Positions 25,272 to 34,465 are shown, numbered from the stretch's first letter. The stretch: DNA of 64,000 nt from Phaeobacter sp. QD34_24 (GCF_028890115.1 NZ_JARCJD010000012.1:62001-126000); one strand, 5' to 3'. Notes: generated by a model not told the origin, from the sequence alone. A program made the numbers and translations.

Positions 25272-25979
25272 ATGGGAAAGAGCTCAGACAAGATCGTGAT
25301 CCTGACCGGGGCCGGAATTTCGGCCGAAAGCGGACTGGGAACCTTCCGCGACGAGGGCGGGCTTTGGGCAGAGCACCGGATCGAGGATGTGGCGACCCCG
25401 GAAGGATTTGCCCGCAACCCCGAATTGGTACATCAGTTCTACAATGCCCGCCGCGCACAGGCTGCCACGGCGGAGCCGAACGCCGCCCATATTGCCCTGG
25501 CCGACCTGCAAAAGTCCTGGCCCGGCGATGTGGTGATCATCACCCAGAATGTCGACGGGCTGCATGAAAAGGGCGGCGCCTCCAAGGTGCTGCACATGCA
25601 TGGGGTCCTGGACGGTGCGCTGTGTGCCCGTTGCGAGCACCGCTGGCCTGCACCTCTGGAAATGCATCCCTCCGATACCTGCCCGGCCTGCCAAATGCCC
25701 AGCACACGGCCCGATATCGTCTGGTTCGGTGAAATGCCCTACGACATGGAAGAGATCTACGACAACCTGGGCGATGCGGATGTTTTCGCCTCGATCGGCA
25801 CCTCCGGACAGGTCTATCCGGCAGCCGCCTTCGTTCAGGAGGCCAAGATGGCCGGCGCCCATACGATCGAGTTGAACCTCGAACCCTCTGCCGGGGCCTC
25901 CAGCTTTGTAGAGACCCGGCTGGGACCGGCGACCCAGATCGTGCCGCTCTGGACGGCGGAGCTGCTGGCACAGGCCTGA
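25272..25979 (+). CDS. cobB: NAD-dependent protein deacylase (sirtuin, CobB class III)
   Basis: A 235-residue Sir2 enzyme that removes acyl groups from lysine using NAD. GAGISAESG near residue 13 binds NAD, TQNVDGLH and LHMHG carry the catalytic His, and two Cys pairs (CARC, CPAC) bind zinc. The YNAR segment fits the YxxR motif of class III sirtuins, which accept succinyl- and malonyl-lysine. Divergent from the tyrosine phosphatase gene across a very short promoter region. The class III preference is inference from that motif. Confidence 0.93.
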   Translation: MGKSSDKIVILTGAGISAESGLGTFRDEGGLWAEHRIEDVATPEGFARNPELVHQFYNARRAQAATAEPNAAHIALADLQKSWPGDVVIITQNVDGLHEKGGASKVLHMHGVLDGALCARCEHRWPAPLEMHPSDTCPACQMPSTRPDIVWFGEMPYDMEEIYDNLGDADVFASIGTSGQVYPAAAFVQEAKMAGAHTIELNLEPSAGASSFVETRLGPATQIVPLWTAELLAQA

Positions 25980-26017
25980 AGCCCATCAAGCCCGAAACCC
26001 TTCGGATCTGGAGCCCC

Positions 26018-26057
26018 GAAAGCAAACGGGCCAGCTCCCAAGGGGAGACTGGCCCGC
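26018..26057 (-). terminator. Intrinsic terminator of the copper-chaperone pair
   Basis: On the minus strand, CGGGCCAG pairs with CTGGCCCG (plus-strand arms 26049-26056 and 26027-26034), followed by TTTGCTTTC. Confidence 0.83.
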
Positions 26058-26080
26058 GGCCGCATCGGTGATGCGCGTGA

Positions 26081-26572
26081 TCAGTTCGATTTCTGGCCGT
26101 GTTTCATGCCACCGTGGCCATGGGCAGGCTTGCGCTCCAGGTCCACCGTCACGTCCAGGCTCACCTCTCCGGCCTTTTCGAACACCAGGGTCAGCGGCAC
26201 CACATCGCCATGATGCAGGGTCTCTTTCAGCCCCAGGAACATCACGTGGTCGCCGCCCCGCTTCAGCATGTGGGTTTCGCCCGCGGGGATGGCAAAGCCT
26301 TCCTCCACATGCACCATCTTCATCACGCCATTGGCATCGCCCTGGTGGGTGTGCAGCTCGACCCGTTCCGAAACGTCGGAGCGGGCATCGATCAGGCGAT
26401 CATCGACGCCGGTGTGGTTCATGATCTGCATGAAGGCCGCGCCGCTGGCGGACATCTTGGTCGAAACGCGCGCATAGGCGTCCTCTACCATCATGCCACC
26501 TGCCAGGGCGGCACCTGCCAGGGTCATTGCAGCGGCGGTGGTTGCGGCGAAAACATAGGATTTGAAAGACAT
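26081..26572 (-). CDS. Periplasmic PCu(A)C copper chaperone
   Basis: A 163-residue secreted protein of the PCuAC/DUF461 family that carries Cu(I) to cytochrome oxidase assembly. A signal peptide ends near ALAGG. Conserved metal ligands are in VELHTHQGDANGVMKM and MLKRGGDHVMFLGL, following the family H-M...H-M pattern. The C-terminus adds a His/Met-rich tail (HGHGGMKHGQ) that may bind extra copper. It is 70 nt downstream of a DUF2946-like gene on the same strand, and a terminator follows it. Confidence 0.92.
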   Translation of the reverse strand: MSFKSYVFAATTAAAMTLAGAALAGGMMVEDAYARVSTKMSASGAAFMQIMNHTGVDDRLIDARSDVSERVELHTHQGDANGVMKMVHVEEGFAIPAGETHMLKRGGDHVMFLGLKETLHHGDVVPLTLVFEKAGEVSLDVTVDLERKPAHGHGGMKHGQKSN

Positions 26573-26642
26573 CTGAGGTCTCCTCTTGTCGGTATCTGTC
26601 TGAATGCTCGACCTTCAAAGGCCGGGATTGGTCGTGGTGAGA

Positions 26643-26996
26643 TCAGACAGAGGCCGGCGGCCCACGCGCAAAGGCACATTGCGCATGTGTAGCAAGGAGC
26701 GGCACCGCAACGGGGGGCAGACCGTTCAGGATGGCGACATCGGCGGGCATCGGAGCATCGACGGCAGCACCGGCCGCGAGATCCAGGATATGCATCACGC
26801 AGTCGGGGCAGTAGTGCGGCGCCGAGACCGGCTGCCCGTCGCTGTCCACATAGATCGCAACCGGACCGGTGCCGGTACAGATCACCATCTGGCCGGTGGC
26901 ATCCTGTGCCCCACGCATGGCGGCGGCGCTATGGGCGGTCAGAACCACGGCCAGGGACAGGAAGATCCCGATGTATATGCGCAGGCGTTGCATCAT
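26643..26996 (-). CDS. DUF2946-like membrane or exported protein
   Basis: A 117-residue protein with an N-terminal hydrophobic segment (IYIGIFLSLAVVLTAHSAAA) and a CPDC motif preceded by MVICTGTGPVAIYVD, as in the DUF2946 family often found with copper genes. Start at MMQRLR (26996); longer frames upstream lack support. Its position just before the PCuAC chaperone on the same strand supports a copper-handling role. That role is inference from context; CPDC could be a metal or redox site. Confidence 0.72.
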   Translation of the reverse strand: MMQRLRIYIGIFLSLAVVLTAHSAAAMRGAQDATGQMVICTGTGPVAIYVDSDGQPVSAPHYCPDCVMHILDLAAGAAVDAPMPADVAILNGLPPVAVPLLATHAQCAFARGPPASV

Positions 26997-27060
26997 CACA
27001 TCCCGATATGCCCCTGCGCGGAGCCGACTGCAAGCGACATTCGGACGCGCCCCAGACGGC

Positions 27061-27092
27061 AAAACGCCGCGCTGGGATCTCCAGCGCGGCGT
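27061..27092 (-). terminator. Intrinsic terminator of rpmB
   Basis: On the minus strand, ACGCCGCGCTGG pairs with CCAGCGCGGCGT, a perfect 12-bp stem with a 5-nt loop, followed by TTTG. Confidence 0.9.
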
Positions 27093-27121
27093 CTCACGAG
27101 ATAGCTCTTGAGAGAAGCGGA

Positions 27122-27412
27122 TCAGGCCTCGGCAGCTTGTGCCTTGGCGATCTCTTTCTTCACCTTCAGTGCCGCTGCGGACAGCTCTTCGTCCTTGGCT
27201 TTGGCCAGGAAGGCGTCCAGACCACCGCGGTGGTCAACCGAGCGCAGGGCAGCTGCGGAGATGCGCAGCTTGATGCCGCGACCCAGGGTCTCGGACTGCA
27301 GGGTGACGTCGTTCAGGTTGGGCAGGAAACGACGCTTGGTTTTGTTGTTGGCGTGGCTGACATTGTTGCCAGTCATCGGGCCTTTTCCGGTCAGTTCGCA
27401 ACGGCGCGACAT
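27122..27412 (-). CDS. rpmB: 50S ribosomal protein L28
   Basis: A 96-residue ribosomal protein. The N-terminus [32 protein letters not shown] is the classic L28 signature; the C-terminal Ala/Lys-rich extension beyond about residue 78 is common in alphaproteobacteria. Monocistronic with its own strong terminator. The zinc-binding Cys of other L28 forms is absent apart from Cys5. Confidence 0.97.
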   Translation of the reverse strand: MSRRCELTGKGPMTGNNVSHANNKTKRRFLPNLNDVTLQSETLGRGIKLRISAAALRSVDHRGGLDAFLAKAKDEELSAAALKVKKEIAKAQAAEA

Positions 27413-27592
27413 GGGTTCTTCCTTCGTATCTGGGGCGGCCTACCGGACGAAATCCCGAATCTGCCGCCAAATCACAAGGGGCGCTGCCATTGGCTGCGCC
27501 CGAAAACTGGTTGGATGCGTTTAGGAGGAATCACCGGCAGGGTCAAGACGTATGGCCGGGTTTTATAGCTCCCTTCGCAGGAAAGTGCCGCC

Positions 27593-28570
27593 TTACTCCA
27601 GCCCAAGCCCTTTCAGCATGTCCCGCGCCGCGGCGGCCGGGGTCTGCCGACCCTGCGCCACCGCCTCGGAAAGATCCGCCATCCGCGCCTGCGCCCAGGG
27701 GCTTTCAAGCCGCGACAGCAAGGCCTGGCGCACATCTTCGGCAAACCAATAGCGGGCCTGTTCGGCGCGGGTCCGTTCCCAATGTCCGGTCTCGCGCCGC
27801 CAATCCGCCAGCGTCTCGATATCGGCCCAAGCGCCCTCAAGCCCCTCTTCGGCGAGGGCCGAAACCATCATCGCCCTGGGAAAGCCCTCGGGATCCTGTG
27901 GCCGTTTGCGGAGCAGGCGCAATGCGCCCGCGTAATCGGCGCAGGTACGGGTGGCCGCCGGTTTCAGATCGCCATCGGCCTTGTTCACCAGGATGATATC
28001 GGCCATTTCCATGATGCCGCGCTTGACGCCCTGCAATTCGTCGCCCCCGGCAGGCGCCAAGAGCAGCAGGAACAGATCCGACATCTGCGCCACCACGGTT
28101 TCCGATTGCCCCACGCCAACGGTTTCGATCAGAACCACGTCAAAACCGGCCGCTTCGCACAGGGACACCGCCTCGCGGGTGCGCCGGGCAACGCCGCCAA
28201 GTGTGGTCTGGCTGGGAGAGGGGCGGATAAAGGCGTTCTTCTGGCGGCTGAGATGCTCCATCCGGGTTTTGTCCCCCAGGATCGAGCCGCCCGAGCGCGC
28301 CGAACTGGGATCCACCGCCAGCACCGCGACCCGCAGGCCGCGCCCCACCAGCATCATGCCAAAGCTCTCGATGAAGGTGGATTTGCCCACCCCCGGCGTG
28401 CCCGACAAGCCGATGCGCAGAGATTGCCGCCCGGATTTGGCCAGCTGCTCGAGCAGGGCAAGCGCCTGTTCCCGGTGATCGGCGCGGCCGCTTTCGACCA
28501 GGGTGATCGCCCGCGCCAGCGCCCGCCGATCCCCCTTCAGGATCCTCTCCCCCATCTGCGCGATATCCAT
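27593..28570 (-). CDS. meaB: MeaB/ArgK G3E GTPase, methylmalonyl-CoA mutase chaperone
   Basis: A 325-residue P-loop GTPase that protects and reloads adenosylcobalamin-dependent methylmalonyl-CoA mutase. Walker A GTPGVGKST lies near residues 55-63, followed by DPSSARSGGSILGDKTRM, ETVGVGQSE and NKADGD motifs. The start at 28570 (MDIAQMGER) has AGGGGG upstream. The mutase genes are not in this window. Divergent from hrpB with 121 nt between. Confidence 0.95.
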   Translation of the reverse strand: MDIAQMGERILKGDRRALARAITLVESGRADHREQALALLEQLAKSGRQSLRIGLSGTPGVGKSTFIESFGMMLVGRGLRVAVLAVDPSSARSGGSILGDKTRMEHLSRQKNAFIRPSPSQTTLGGVARRTREAVSLCEAAGFDVVLIETVGVGQSETVVAQMSDLFLLLLAPAGGDELQGVKRGIMEMADIILVNKADGDLKPAATRTCADYAGALRLLRKRPQDPEGFPRAMMVSALAEEGLEGAWADIETLADWRRETGHWERTRAEQARYWFAEDVRQALLSRLESPWAQARMADLSEAVAQGRQTPAAAARDMLKGLGLE

Positions 28571-28691
28571 GCCGACCCCCTCTGCAAAAGTTTCGCATAC
28601 TTGACGCAGGCAGGGCCGGATTGTCCAGTGGCATGCAGCCGCAGCACGCGCGACACTGGACCCCGCCCGGCGCTTTGGCGATAAGGCGGAC

Positions 28692-31166
28692 ATGACACGC
28701 CTGCCCATCGATGACGCCCTGCCCGAGTTGATCGCCGCCCTGAAACAGAGCGGCCGCGCCGTGCTGCAGGCCCCGCCCGGTGCGGGCAAGACCACCAAGG
28801 TACCGCTTGCCATGCTGGAAGCCGGGCTGTGCGCGGGCCGCATCGTCATGCTGGAACCGCGCCGCCTTGCCGCCCGCGCCGCTGCCGAGCGCATGGCTGA
28901 AACCCTGGGCGAACGCCCCGGTGAAACCGTGGGCTACCGCATCCGGGGCGAGGCCAAGGTCAGCAAGGCGACCCGGATCGAGGTGGTGACCGAGGGCATC
29001 CTGACCCGCATGCTGCAATCCGATCCCGACCTGCCCGGCGTCGGCGCGGTGATCTTCGATGAATTCCACGAACGCTCGCTCAATGCCGATCTGGGCGTGG
29101 CGCTTTGCCTCGAGGTCGCGGGCGCCCTGCGCGACGATCTGATCCTGCTGGCGATGTCGGCCACCCTAGACGCCGAACCGGTCAGCACGCTGATGGAGAC
29201 GCCGCTCGTCACCTCCGAAGGGCGCAGCTACCCGGTTGAAACCCGCTGGCTGGAGCGCCCCCTGCCCGCAAATGCGCGGCGCATTGATGCGCTGGTCGAT
29301 CTGGTGGTCCGGGCCGAGGCCGAGACGCGCAAGGAGGGCGGTGGCATTCTGGTGTTCCTGCCGGGCGAGGGCGAAATCCGCCGCGCGGCCGCCGCCCTGG
29401 AGAGCCGTCTGCCCGGCAGCTGCTCGGTTCATCCGCTGTTCGGCGCCCTGCCCTTTGCCCAGCAGCGCGCCGCCATCCAGCCCGCCCAATCGGGCCGCAA
29501 GGTGGTGCTGGCCACATCGATCGCGGAAACCTCGCTGACAATTCAGGATGTGCGGGTGGTCGTCGACATGGGGCAATCGCGCCGGGCCCGGTTTGATCCC
29601 GGATCCGGCATGTCGCGGCTGGTGACAGACCGCGTCACCCGCGCCGAGGCCACCCAGCGACAGGGCCGTGCGGGTCGTGTCTCGGAAGGGGTGTGCTATC
29701 GGCTCTGGAGCAAGGGCGAGGAAGGCGCGCTGGCCGCCTTCCCCCCGCCCGAAATCGCCTCTGCCGATCTGGCTGGCCTGGCGCTGGAACTGGCGCTATG
29801 GGGCGCCGCCGAGAATGATCTCGCCTTCCTCACCCCACCGCCAGACGGCGCTTTGCAAGAGGCCCGGAGCCTTTTGACCTTCCTCGGGGCTCTCGATAAT
29901 CAGGGGCGTATCACCCCTCACGGAAAGGCGCTGTCGGCCCTGCCCCTGCATCCGCGTCTTGCGCATATGCTGCTGCAGGCCAGTGCAACGCAACGCGCCG
30001 AGGCCGCGACGCTGGCCGCTCTTCTGGCCGAACGGGACCCGTTGCGCGGTGCCCCGTCCGATCTGATGCTGCGACTTGAGGCGCTGAAGGATCCCAAGGC
30101 GTTCCAGCGCAAACGCCCCTATCAGGTTACGCTGCCGGTAATCGACCGAATCCGCGCCGAGGCCCGCAGGCTGGAGCAAAGCCTGCGCAAGGCCAAAGTG
30201 GCAGAGGGCGCCCGCCTGTCCCCTGCCGGGCTGGCCGCCCTCGCCTATCCCGACCGCATCGGCCAGCGCCGCAAGGGCGATGCGCCCCGCTACGTTCTGT
30301 CGGGCGGCAAGGGCGCCGTGCTGCCGCCAGAGGATACGCTTGCCGCCGCCCCCTTCCTGGTGGCGCTGGACACTGACGGCAATCCGCGCGAGGCAAAGAT
30401 CCGCATGGCCGCGCAGATTACCCTCGGCGAAATCCGCGAGCTCTTTGCCGATCAGATCGTCTGGGTCGACAGCTGCACCTGGTCCAAGCGCGAGCGCCGG
30501 GTGGTCGCGCGTCAGCAGCAGCGCCTGGGCGCCATCGTCCTGGAGGATCGGATCTGGAAGGATGTCCCTCCCGATGCGGTGGCAGAGGCGATGCTGGACG
30601 GGGTGCGCGACCTGGGCCTGCGCCTGGATGGCGCCGCCGCACGCCTTGTCGCCCGCGTCAAGCTGGTGCGGTCCGAGGGGCACGATCTACCGGACTTTTC
30701 AAACGACGGACTGATGGCGACGCTAAAAGACTGGCTGCTGCCGATGCTGACCGGCGTGAAGTCGGCGCAGGGCTGGAAGCAGTTCGACCTCCTGCCCGCC
30801 CTGCGCGCCGCGCTCAGTTGGGAGCAGACGCAGGTGCTCGACCGCGAGGCGCCCGGCAGTTTCATCACGCCCCTCGGGCGCAAGATACCGATCGACTACG
30901 CACAGGAGGCGCCGGAGATTTCCGTGCGCCTGCAAGAGATGTTTGGCGTCACGCGCCACCCCACCGTCGCGGGGGTGCCGCTGAAGGTGACGCTCCTGTC
31001 CCCGGCTCAACGTCCGATCCAGATCACCCGCGATCTGCCCGGCTTCTGGGCAGGCTCTTATGCCGATGTGCGCAAGGACATGCGCGCCCAATACCCCAAA
31101 CATCCATGGCCCGAAGACCCGACCGAGGCCGATCCGACCTTGCGGGCAAACCGGCGCAAGTCCTGA
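28692..31166 (+). CDS. hrpB: ATP-dependent RNA helicase HrpB
   Basis: An 824-residue DEAH-type helicase. Walker A is PPGAGKTTK near residues 33-41, the Walker B variant is DEFHERSLNADLG near 123, and motif VI QRQGRAGRVSEG is near 325. The C-terminal HrpB-specific domain continues to the end, including the QYPKHPWPEDP signature near the C-terminus. Length matches the family. The gene ends shortly before copy C of the dispersed element. Confidence 0.95.
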   Translation: MTRLPIDDALPELIAALKQSGRAVLQAPPGAGKTTKVPLAMLEAGLCAGRIVMLEPRRLAARAAAERMAETLGERPGETVGYRIRGEAKVSKATRIEVVTEGILTRMLQSDPDLPGVGAVIFDEFHERSLNADLGVALCLEVAGALRDDLILLAMSATLDAEPVSTLMETPLVTSEGRSYPVETRWLERPLPANARRIDALVDLVVRAEAETRKEGGGILVFLPGEGEIRRAAAALESRLPGSCSVHPLFGALPFAQQRAAIQPAQSGRKVVLATSIAETSLTIQDVRVVVDMGQSRRARFDPGSGMSRLVTDRVTRAEATQRQGRAGRVSEGVCYRLWSKGEEGALAAFPPPEIASADLAGLALELALWGAAENDLAFLTPPPDGALQEARSLLTFLGALDNQGRITPHGKALSALPLHPRLAHMLLQASATQRAEAATLAALLAERDPLRGAPSDLMLRLEALKDPKAFQRKRPYQVTLPVIDRIRAEARRLEQSLRKAKVAEGARLSPAGLAALAYPDRIGQRRKGDAPRYVLSGGKGAVLPPEDTLAAAPFLVALDTDGNPREAKIRMAAQITLGEIRELFADQIVWVDSCTWSKRERRVVARQQQRLGAIVLEDRIWKDVPPDAVAEAMLDGVRDLGLRLDGAAARLVARVKLVRSEGHDLPDFSNDGLMATLKDWLLPMLTGVKSAQGWKQFDLLPALRAALSWEQTQVLDREAPGSFITPLGRKIPIDYAQEAPEISVRLQEMFGVTRHPTVAGVPLKVTLLSPAQRPIQITRDLPGFWAGSYADVRKDMRAQYPKHPWPEDPTEADPTLRANRRKS

Positions 31167-31195
31167 AACCGGCACGGCCGCGATGGCGCGCCAGT

Positions 31196-31280
31196 GCAGC
31201 GCGCATCTGCGCGCTGCCATGCCCAACGGCGGATGCGGCATCTTCGATGCAGCGCTCCGCGGGTGGGAGCCGCCCCGGTG
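31196..31280 (-). repeat. GC-rich dispersed element, copy C (divergent)
   Basis: Between convergent hrpB and SDR genes. Read on the minus strand it has GGGGC and CTCCC near its start, then TTGGGCATGGCA, then a perfect 10-bp hairpin (plus-strand GCAGCGCGCA 31196-31205 and TGCGCGCTGC 31208-31217, 2-nt centre). The order of parts matches copies A and B; sequence identity is lower. Confidence 0.6.
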
Positions 31281-31286
31281 CAGAGG

Positions 31287-32057
31287 TTAGTCTCGGGTCT
31301 TTGCCTCATCCGCACGAAGCGCAGGCAGGCCGATGCCCGTCGCCTCAAACCCGCCATCGGCGGCCAAGATCTGCCCGGTGATGAAGCTTGCCTTGTCCGA
31401 CAACAGGAAATTGATCGCCGCTGCGATCTCCTCTTCCTTGCCATAACGGTTCAGCGGCAGCGCATCGTGGTAGGCCGCGATGATCTCGGGACTGTGCACC
31501 GCCATCGCCAGCTTGGTCGCCACCGGACCCGGCGCCACCGCATTGACGCGGATCCCGATCTCGCCCAGTTCCGCCGCCTGCTGCAGGGTGAGCTGCGCCA
31601 GCGCTGCCTTCGAGGTGCCATAGGCCACCCGCAGGGTGCTGGCCCGCAGCCCCGAGATCGAGGTGATATTGACCACCGCCCCGCCGCCATCCGCCGCCAG
31701 AAGATCGGTGAAGGCCTGCGTCATCAGGAAGGGACCGTCCAGGTTGGTCTCCATCACCCGGCGCCAGCGTTCGAATGTCGTCTCCCGGATGGGGCCGAAA
31801 TCCGCAACACCCGCATTGTTCACCAGCCCGTCGAGCCGCCCGAAGGCCCCGGTCACCTCCTTAACCGCGCGCGCCACATCTTCGGGGCGTGAAACATCCG
31901 CATCGATGAGAACAAGACCCGATACCTCGCGCCCCGCTGCCTGCAGCGCCTCGCTGTCGCGGTCGAGAATGGCCACCTGCCAGCCCTCATCCAGCAACCC
32001 CTTCGCGGTCGCAAGCCCGATACCCCGCGCGCCCCCTGTCACCAATGCCGCTTTCAT
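31287..32057 (-). CDS. Short-chain dehydrogenase/reductase (SDR)
   Basis: A 256-residue Rossmann-fold oxidoreductase using NAD(P). The cofactor loop TGGARGIG is near residues 7-14, NNAG near 80; the catalytic Ser follows NITSIS and the Tyr-Lys pair is YGTSK near 145-149. The C-terminal ITGQILAADGGF is typical of classical SDRs. The start chosen is MKAALVTGG (32057) with AGGA upstream; an ATG 21 nt earlier is possible. Substrate unknown. Confidence 0.92.
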   Translation of the reverse strand: MKAALVTGGARGIGLATAKGLLDEGWQVAILDRDSEALQAAGREVSGLVLIDADVSRPEDVARAVKEVTGAFGRLDGLVNNAGVADFGPIRETTFERWRRVMETNLDGPFLMTQAFTDLLAADGGGAVVNITSISGLRASTLRVAYGTSKAALAQLTLQQAAELGEIGIRVNAVAPGPVATKLAMAVHSPEIIAAYHDALPLNRYGKEEEIAAAINFLLSDKASFITGQILAADGGFEATGIGLPALRADEAKTRD

Positions 32058-32308
32058 CTGCCTGTCCTCCCCAAACATTTTGACATCCCGGATTTTGCGC
32101 CCCCCCCCTTTGAGGAGGGCAAGCCGGATCCAGATGCCGCGAAAAACTCACACTTCCCGCACAAACTCAAGCAGGGATTGAAAAATGCATCTTATCCACA
32201 TATCTATATTAACCAACAGCGGCAGCACGGGTCCGAACCGGCACGGGCCAAGCCGCATCAGACGGCAAAAAGACGACCAACGAAAAGACGACCGAAAGCA
32301 GTTCAGGC

Positions 32309-32767
32309 ATGACATCGATCCTTGCACAGGCATGGGAAGAGCTTCTCCGCCCCATGATCTTCCGCCCCAAACGGGTGCAGGTTGCAGCGCTGTGCTGCCG
32401 CAAGACCGGCTCGGGCACCGATGTGCTGATGATCACCAGCCGGGGCACCGGGCGTTGGATCATTCCCAAGGGCTGGCCCATCCGGGGCAAGAACGGCGCC
32501 GAATCCGCCCTGCAGGAAGCCTGGGAAGAGGCCGGTGTCGTCGATGCCCGTATCGAGGGCGCGCCCTTCGGGAGTTACGGCTATCGCAAGGAACGCAGCA
32601 ACGGCACGATCGAGGCGGTGGAAACCCTGGTCTATCTGGCCGAGGTCTGCCGAATGAAGGACGACTACCCCGAAGCCCATCAGCGCAAACGCGTCTGGAT
32701 GCCCGCCAAGAAGGCCGCGAACCTGGTGCGGGAACCGGAGCTGCAGGATCTTCTGCGGCAATTGTAA
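32309..32767 (+). CDS. Nudix hydrolase (DIPP-like)
   Basis: A 152-residue Nudix enzyme that hydrolyses a nucleoside diphosphate linked to another group. The Nudix box is KGWPIRGKNGAESALQEAWEEAGV: the final EAWEEAG core is intact, while the first Glu position is Lys and the Arg is Gln, as in a diphosphoinositol/diadenosine polyphosphate-type subgroup (from memory). Its stop codon overlaps the Pho box of the phosphate transporter gene. A role in polyphosphate or dinucleotide turnover would fit that neighbour but is inference. Confidence 0.87.
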   Translation: MTSILAQAWEELLRPMIFRPKRVQVAALCCRKTGSGTDVLMITSRGTGRWIIPKGWPIRGKNGAESALQEAWEEAGVVDARIEGAPFGSYGYRKERSNGTIEAVETLVYLAEVCRMKDDYPEAHQRKRVWMPAKKAANLVREPELQDLLRQL

Positions 32768-32790
32768 CAGCTTTGTAAATATTTTGTGAC
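32762..32790 (+). promoter_or_regulatory. Pho box (three half-sites) upstream of the phosphate transporter
   Basis: TTGTAAC (32762-32768), TTGTAAA (32773-32779) and TTGTGAC (32784-32790) are 7-bp direct repeats at exact 11-bp spacing, the geometry of PhoB binding sites. Confidence 0.72.
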
Positions 32791-32856
32791 GCCACTCTTG
32801 CGCGAATGCCGCAGGGCGTCTACCGCAGGCCCATCGTTGATATGGGGACTGACGAC

Positions 32857-34356
32857 ATGGGCGAAAATGGCCAGAGCGGCGAAAAAATCGACAGCAAGCA
32901 CTGGGAAACCCTGGACCGGGACCTGAACCGGATTTCGCAGCTGGAGCTGGCGACGGCCTATGTCTCCCGCCCCCTGGTCGGCCCGGGCATCGCGCTGGCC
33001 TTCATCGTTTTGGCGGGGGCCGCAGCTGCGGTGTTCCTGGGCAGCTCGCCGGTCAATTTCGTGGTAATCGCCGCAGCGGTCTTTGGCGCCTATATGGCGC
33101 TCAACATCGGCGCCAATGATGTGGCCAACAACATGGGGCCGGCGGTGGGCGCCAACGCGCTGACCATGGGCGGCGCCATCGTGATCGCCGCCATCGCCGA
33201 AAGTGCCGGTGCGCTGCTGGCCGGGGGCGATGTGGTTTCAACCATTTCCAAGGGGATCATCGACCCCGAAGCCGTTGCCACCACCAATGTCTTCATCTGG
33301 GCGATGATGGCGGCGCTGGTCTCCTCCGCGCTCTGGGTGAACCTGGCGACCTGGATCGGCGCGCCGGTCTCCACCACCCATTCGGTGGTGGGCGGCGTCA
33401 TGGGCGCAGGCATCGCGGCAGCGGGCCTGTCGGCGGTCAACTGGGCCACCATGAGCAAGATCGCCGCCAGCTGGGTCATCTCGCCGGTGCTGGGCGGTGT
33501 CATCGCAGCTCTGTTCCTGGCCGTGATCAAGGCCAAGGTCATCTACCAGGAGGACAAGATCGCCGCCGCCCGCAAATGGGTGCCGATCCTGGTTGGTATC
33601 ATGGCGGGGGCCTTTGCCTCCTACCTGGCGCTGAAGGGCCTGAAGAAGATCATCAAGATCGACCTGCAGACCGCACTTCTGATCGGCCTGGGCTTCGCGG
33701 TGCTGAGCTGGCTGATCACCAAGCCGATGATCGCCCGCCAGTCCCAGGGCCTGGAAAACCGCAACAAATCGCTCAAGATCCTGTTCCGCATTCCGCTGGT
33801 GATTTCGGCCGCCCTCCTGTCCTTTGCCCATGGCGCCAATGATGTCGCCAATGCGGTGGGACCGCTCGCCGCCATCGTCCATGCCTCGGAGTTCGGGGAT
33901 TTTGCCGCCAAGGTGGCAATCCCGACCTGGGTGATGGTGATCGGCGCCTTCGGCATTTCCTTCGGCCTGTTCCTGTTCGGACCCAAGCTGATCCGCATGG
34001 TGGGCAGCCAGATCACCAAGCTGAACCCGATGCGCGCCTATTGCGTGTCGCTGTCGGCTGCCATCACCGTGATCGTCGCCAGCTGGCTGGGCCTGCCGGT
34101 GTCCTCGACCCATATCGCGGTTGGCGCGGTCTTCGGCGTCGGGTTCTTCCGCGAATGGCACGCCGAGAACCGCCTGCGCAAATTCTCGCTGCAGCGCCCC
34201 GAGGAGCTGCGCATCGCCCCCGAGGAACGCCGCCGCCGCAAGCTGGTGCGCCGCAGCCACTTCATGACCATCGTCGCCGCCTGGGTGATCACCGTTCCCG
34301 CCGCGGCCCTCTTGTCCGGCGTGACCTTCTGGGCGCTGACGACGATCATCGGCTGA
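32857..34356 (+). CDS. pit: Inorganic phosphate transporter, PiT family
   Basis: A 499-residue inner-membrane transporter, probably a proton-coupled phosphate importer. The two internally repeated PiT signatures are present: GANDVANNMGPAVGA near residue 85 and HGANDVANAVGPLAA near 325, each followed by a TTHS or SSTH serine/threonine motif (APVSTTHS, LPVSSTHI). About ten hydrophobic segments surround a central cytoplasmic loop with charged residues. The start at 32857 follows GGGGAC; in-frame ATGs at 32842 and 32806 are alternatives. Three PhoB half-sites lie 67-95 nt upstream. Confidence 0.93.
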   Translation: MGENGQSGEKIDSKHWETLDRDLNRISQLELATAYVSRPLVGPGIALAFIVLAGAAAAVFLGSSPVNFVVIAAAVFGAYMALNIGANDVANNMGPAVGANALTMGGAIVIAAIAESAGALLAGGDVVSTISKGIIDPEAVATTNVFIWAMMAALVSSALWVNLATWIGAPVSTTHSVVGGVMGAGIAAAGLSAVNWATMSKIAASWVISPVLGGVIAALFLAVIKAKVIYQEDKIAAARKWVPILVGIMAGAFASYLALKGLKKIIKIDLQTALLIGLGFAVLSWLITKPMIARQSQGLENRNKSLKILFRIPLVISAALLSFAHGANDVANAVGPLAAIVHASEFGDFAAKVAIPTWVMVIGAFGISFGLFLFGPKLIRMVGSQITKLNPMRAYCVSLSAAITVIVASWLGLPVSSTHIAVGAVFGVGFFREWHAENRLRKFSLQRPEELRIAPEERRRRKLVRRSHFMTIVAAWVITVPAAALLSGVTFWALTTIIG

Positions 34357-34377
34357 CACAACAGACCGAAGACGCAA

Positions 34378-34416
34378 AAGAAAACCCCTCGCGGCAGGCA
34401 TGGCGCGAGGGGTTTG
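34378..34416. terminator. Bidirectional intrinsic terminator between pit and argF
   Basis: AAACCCCTCGC (34382-34392) pairs perfectly with GCGAGGGGTTT (34405-34415). T-rich tails occur in both directions (TTTGTCGTTTT on plus, TTTTCTTTT on minus), which suits the convergent genes. Confidence 0.88.
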
Positions 34417-34465
34417 TCGTTTTCAGGCAGGGCTGGGCCGGGCCCGCCCGATCCGGCTCATCGGA

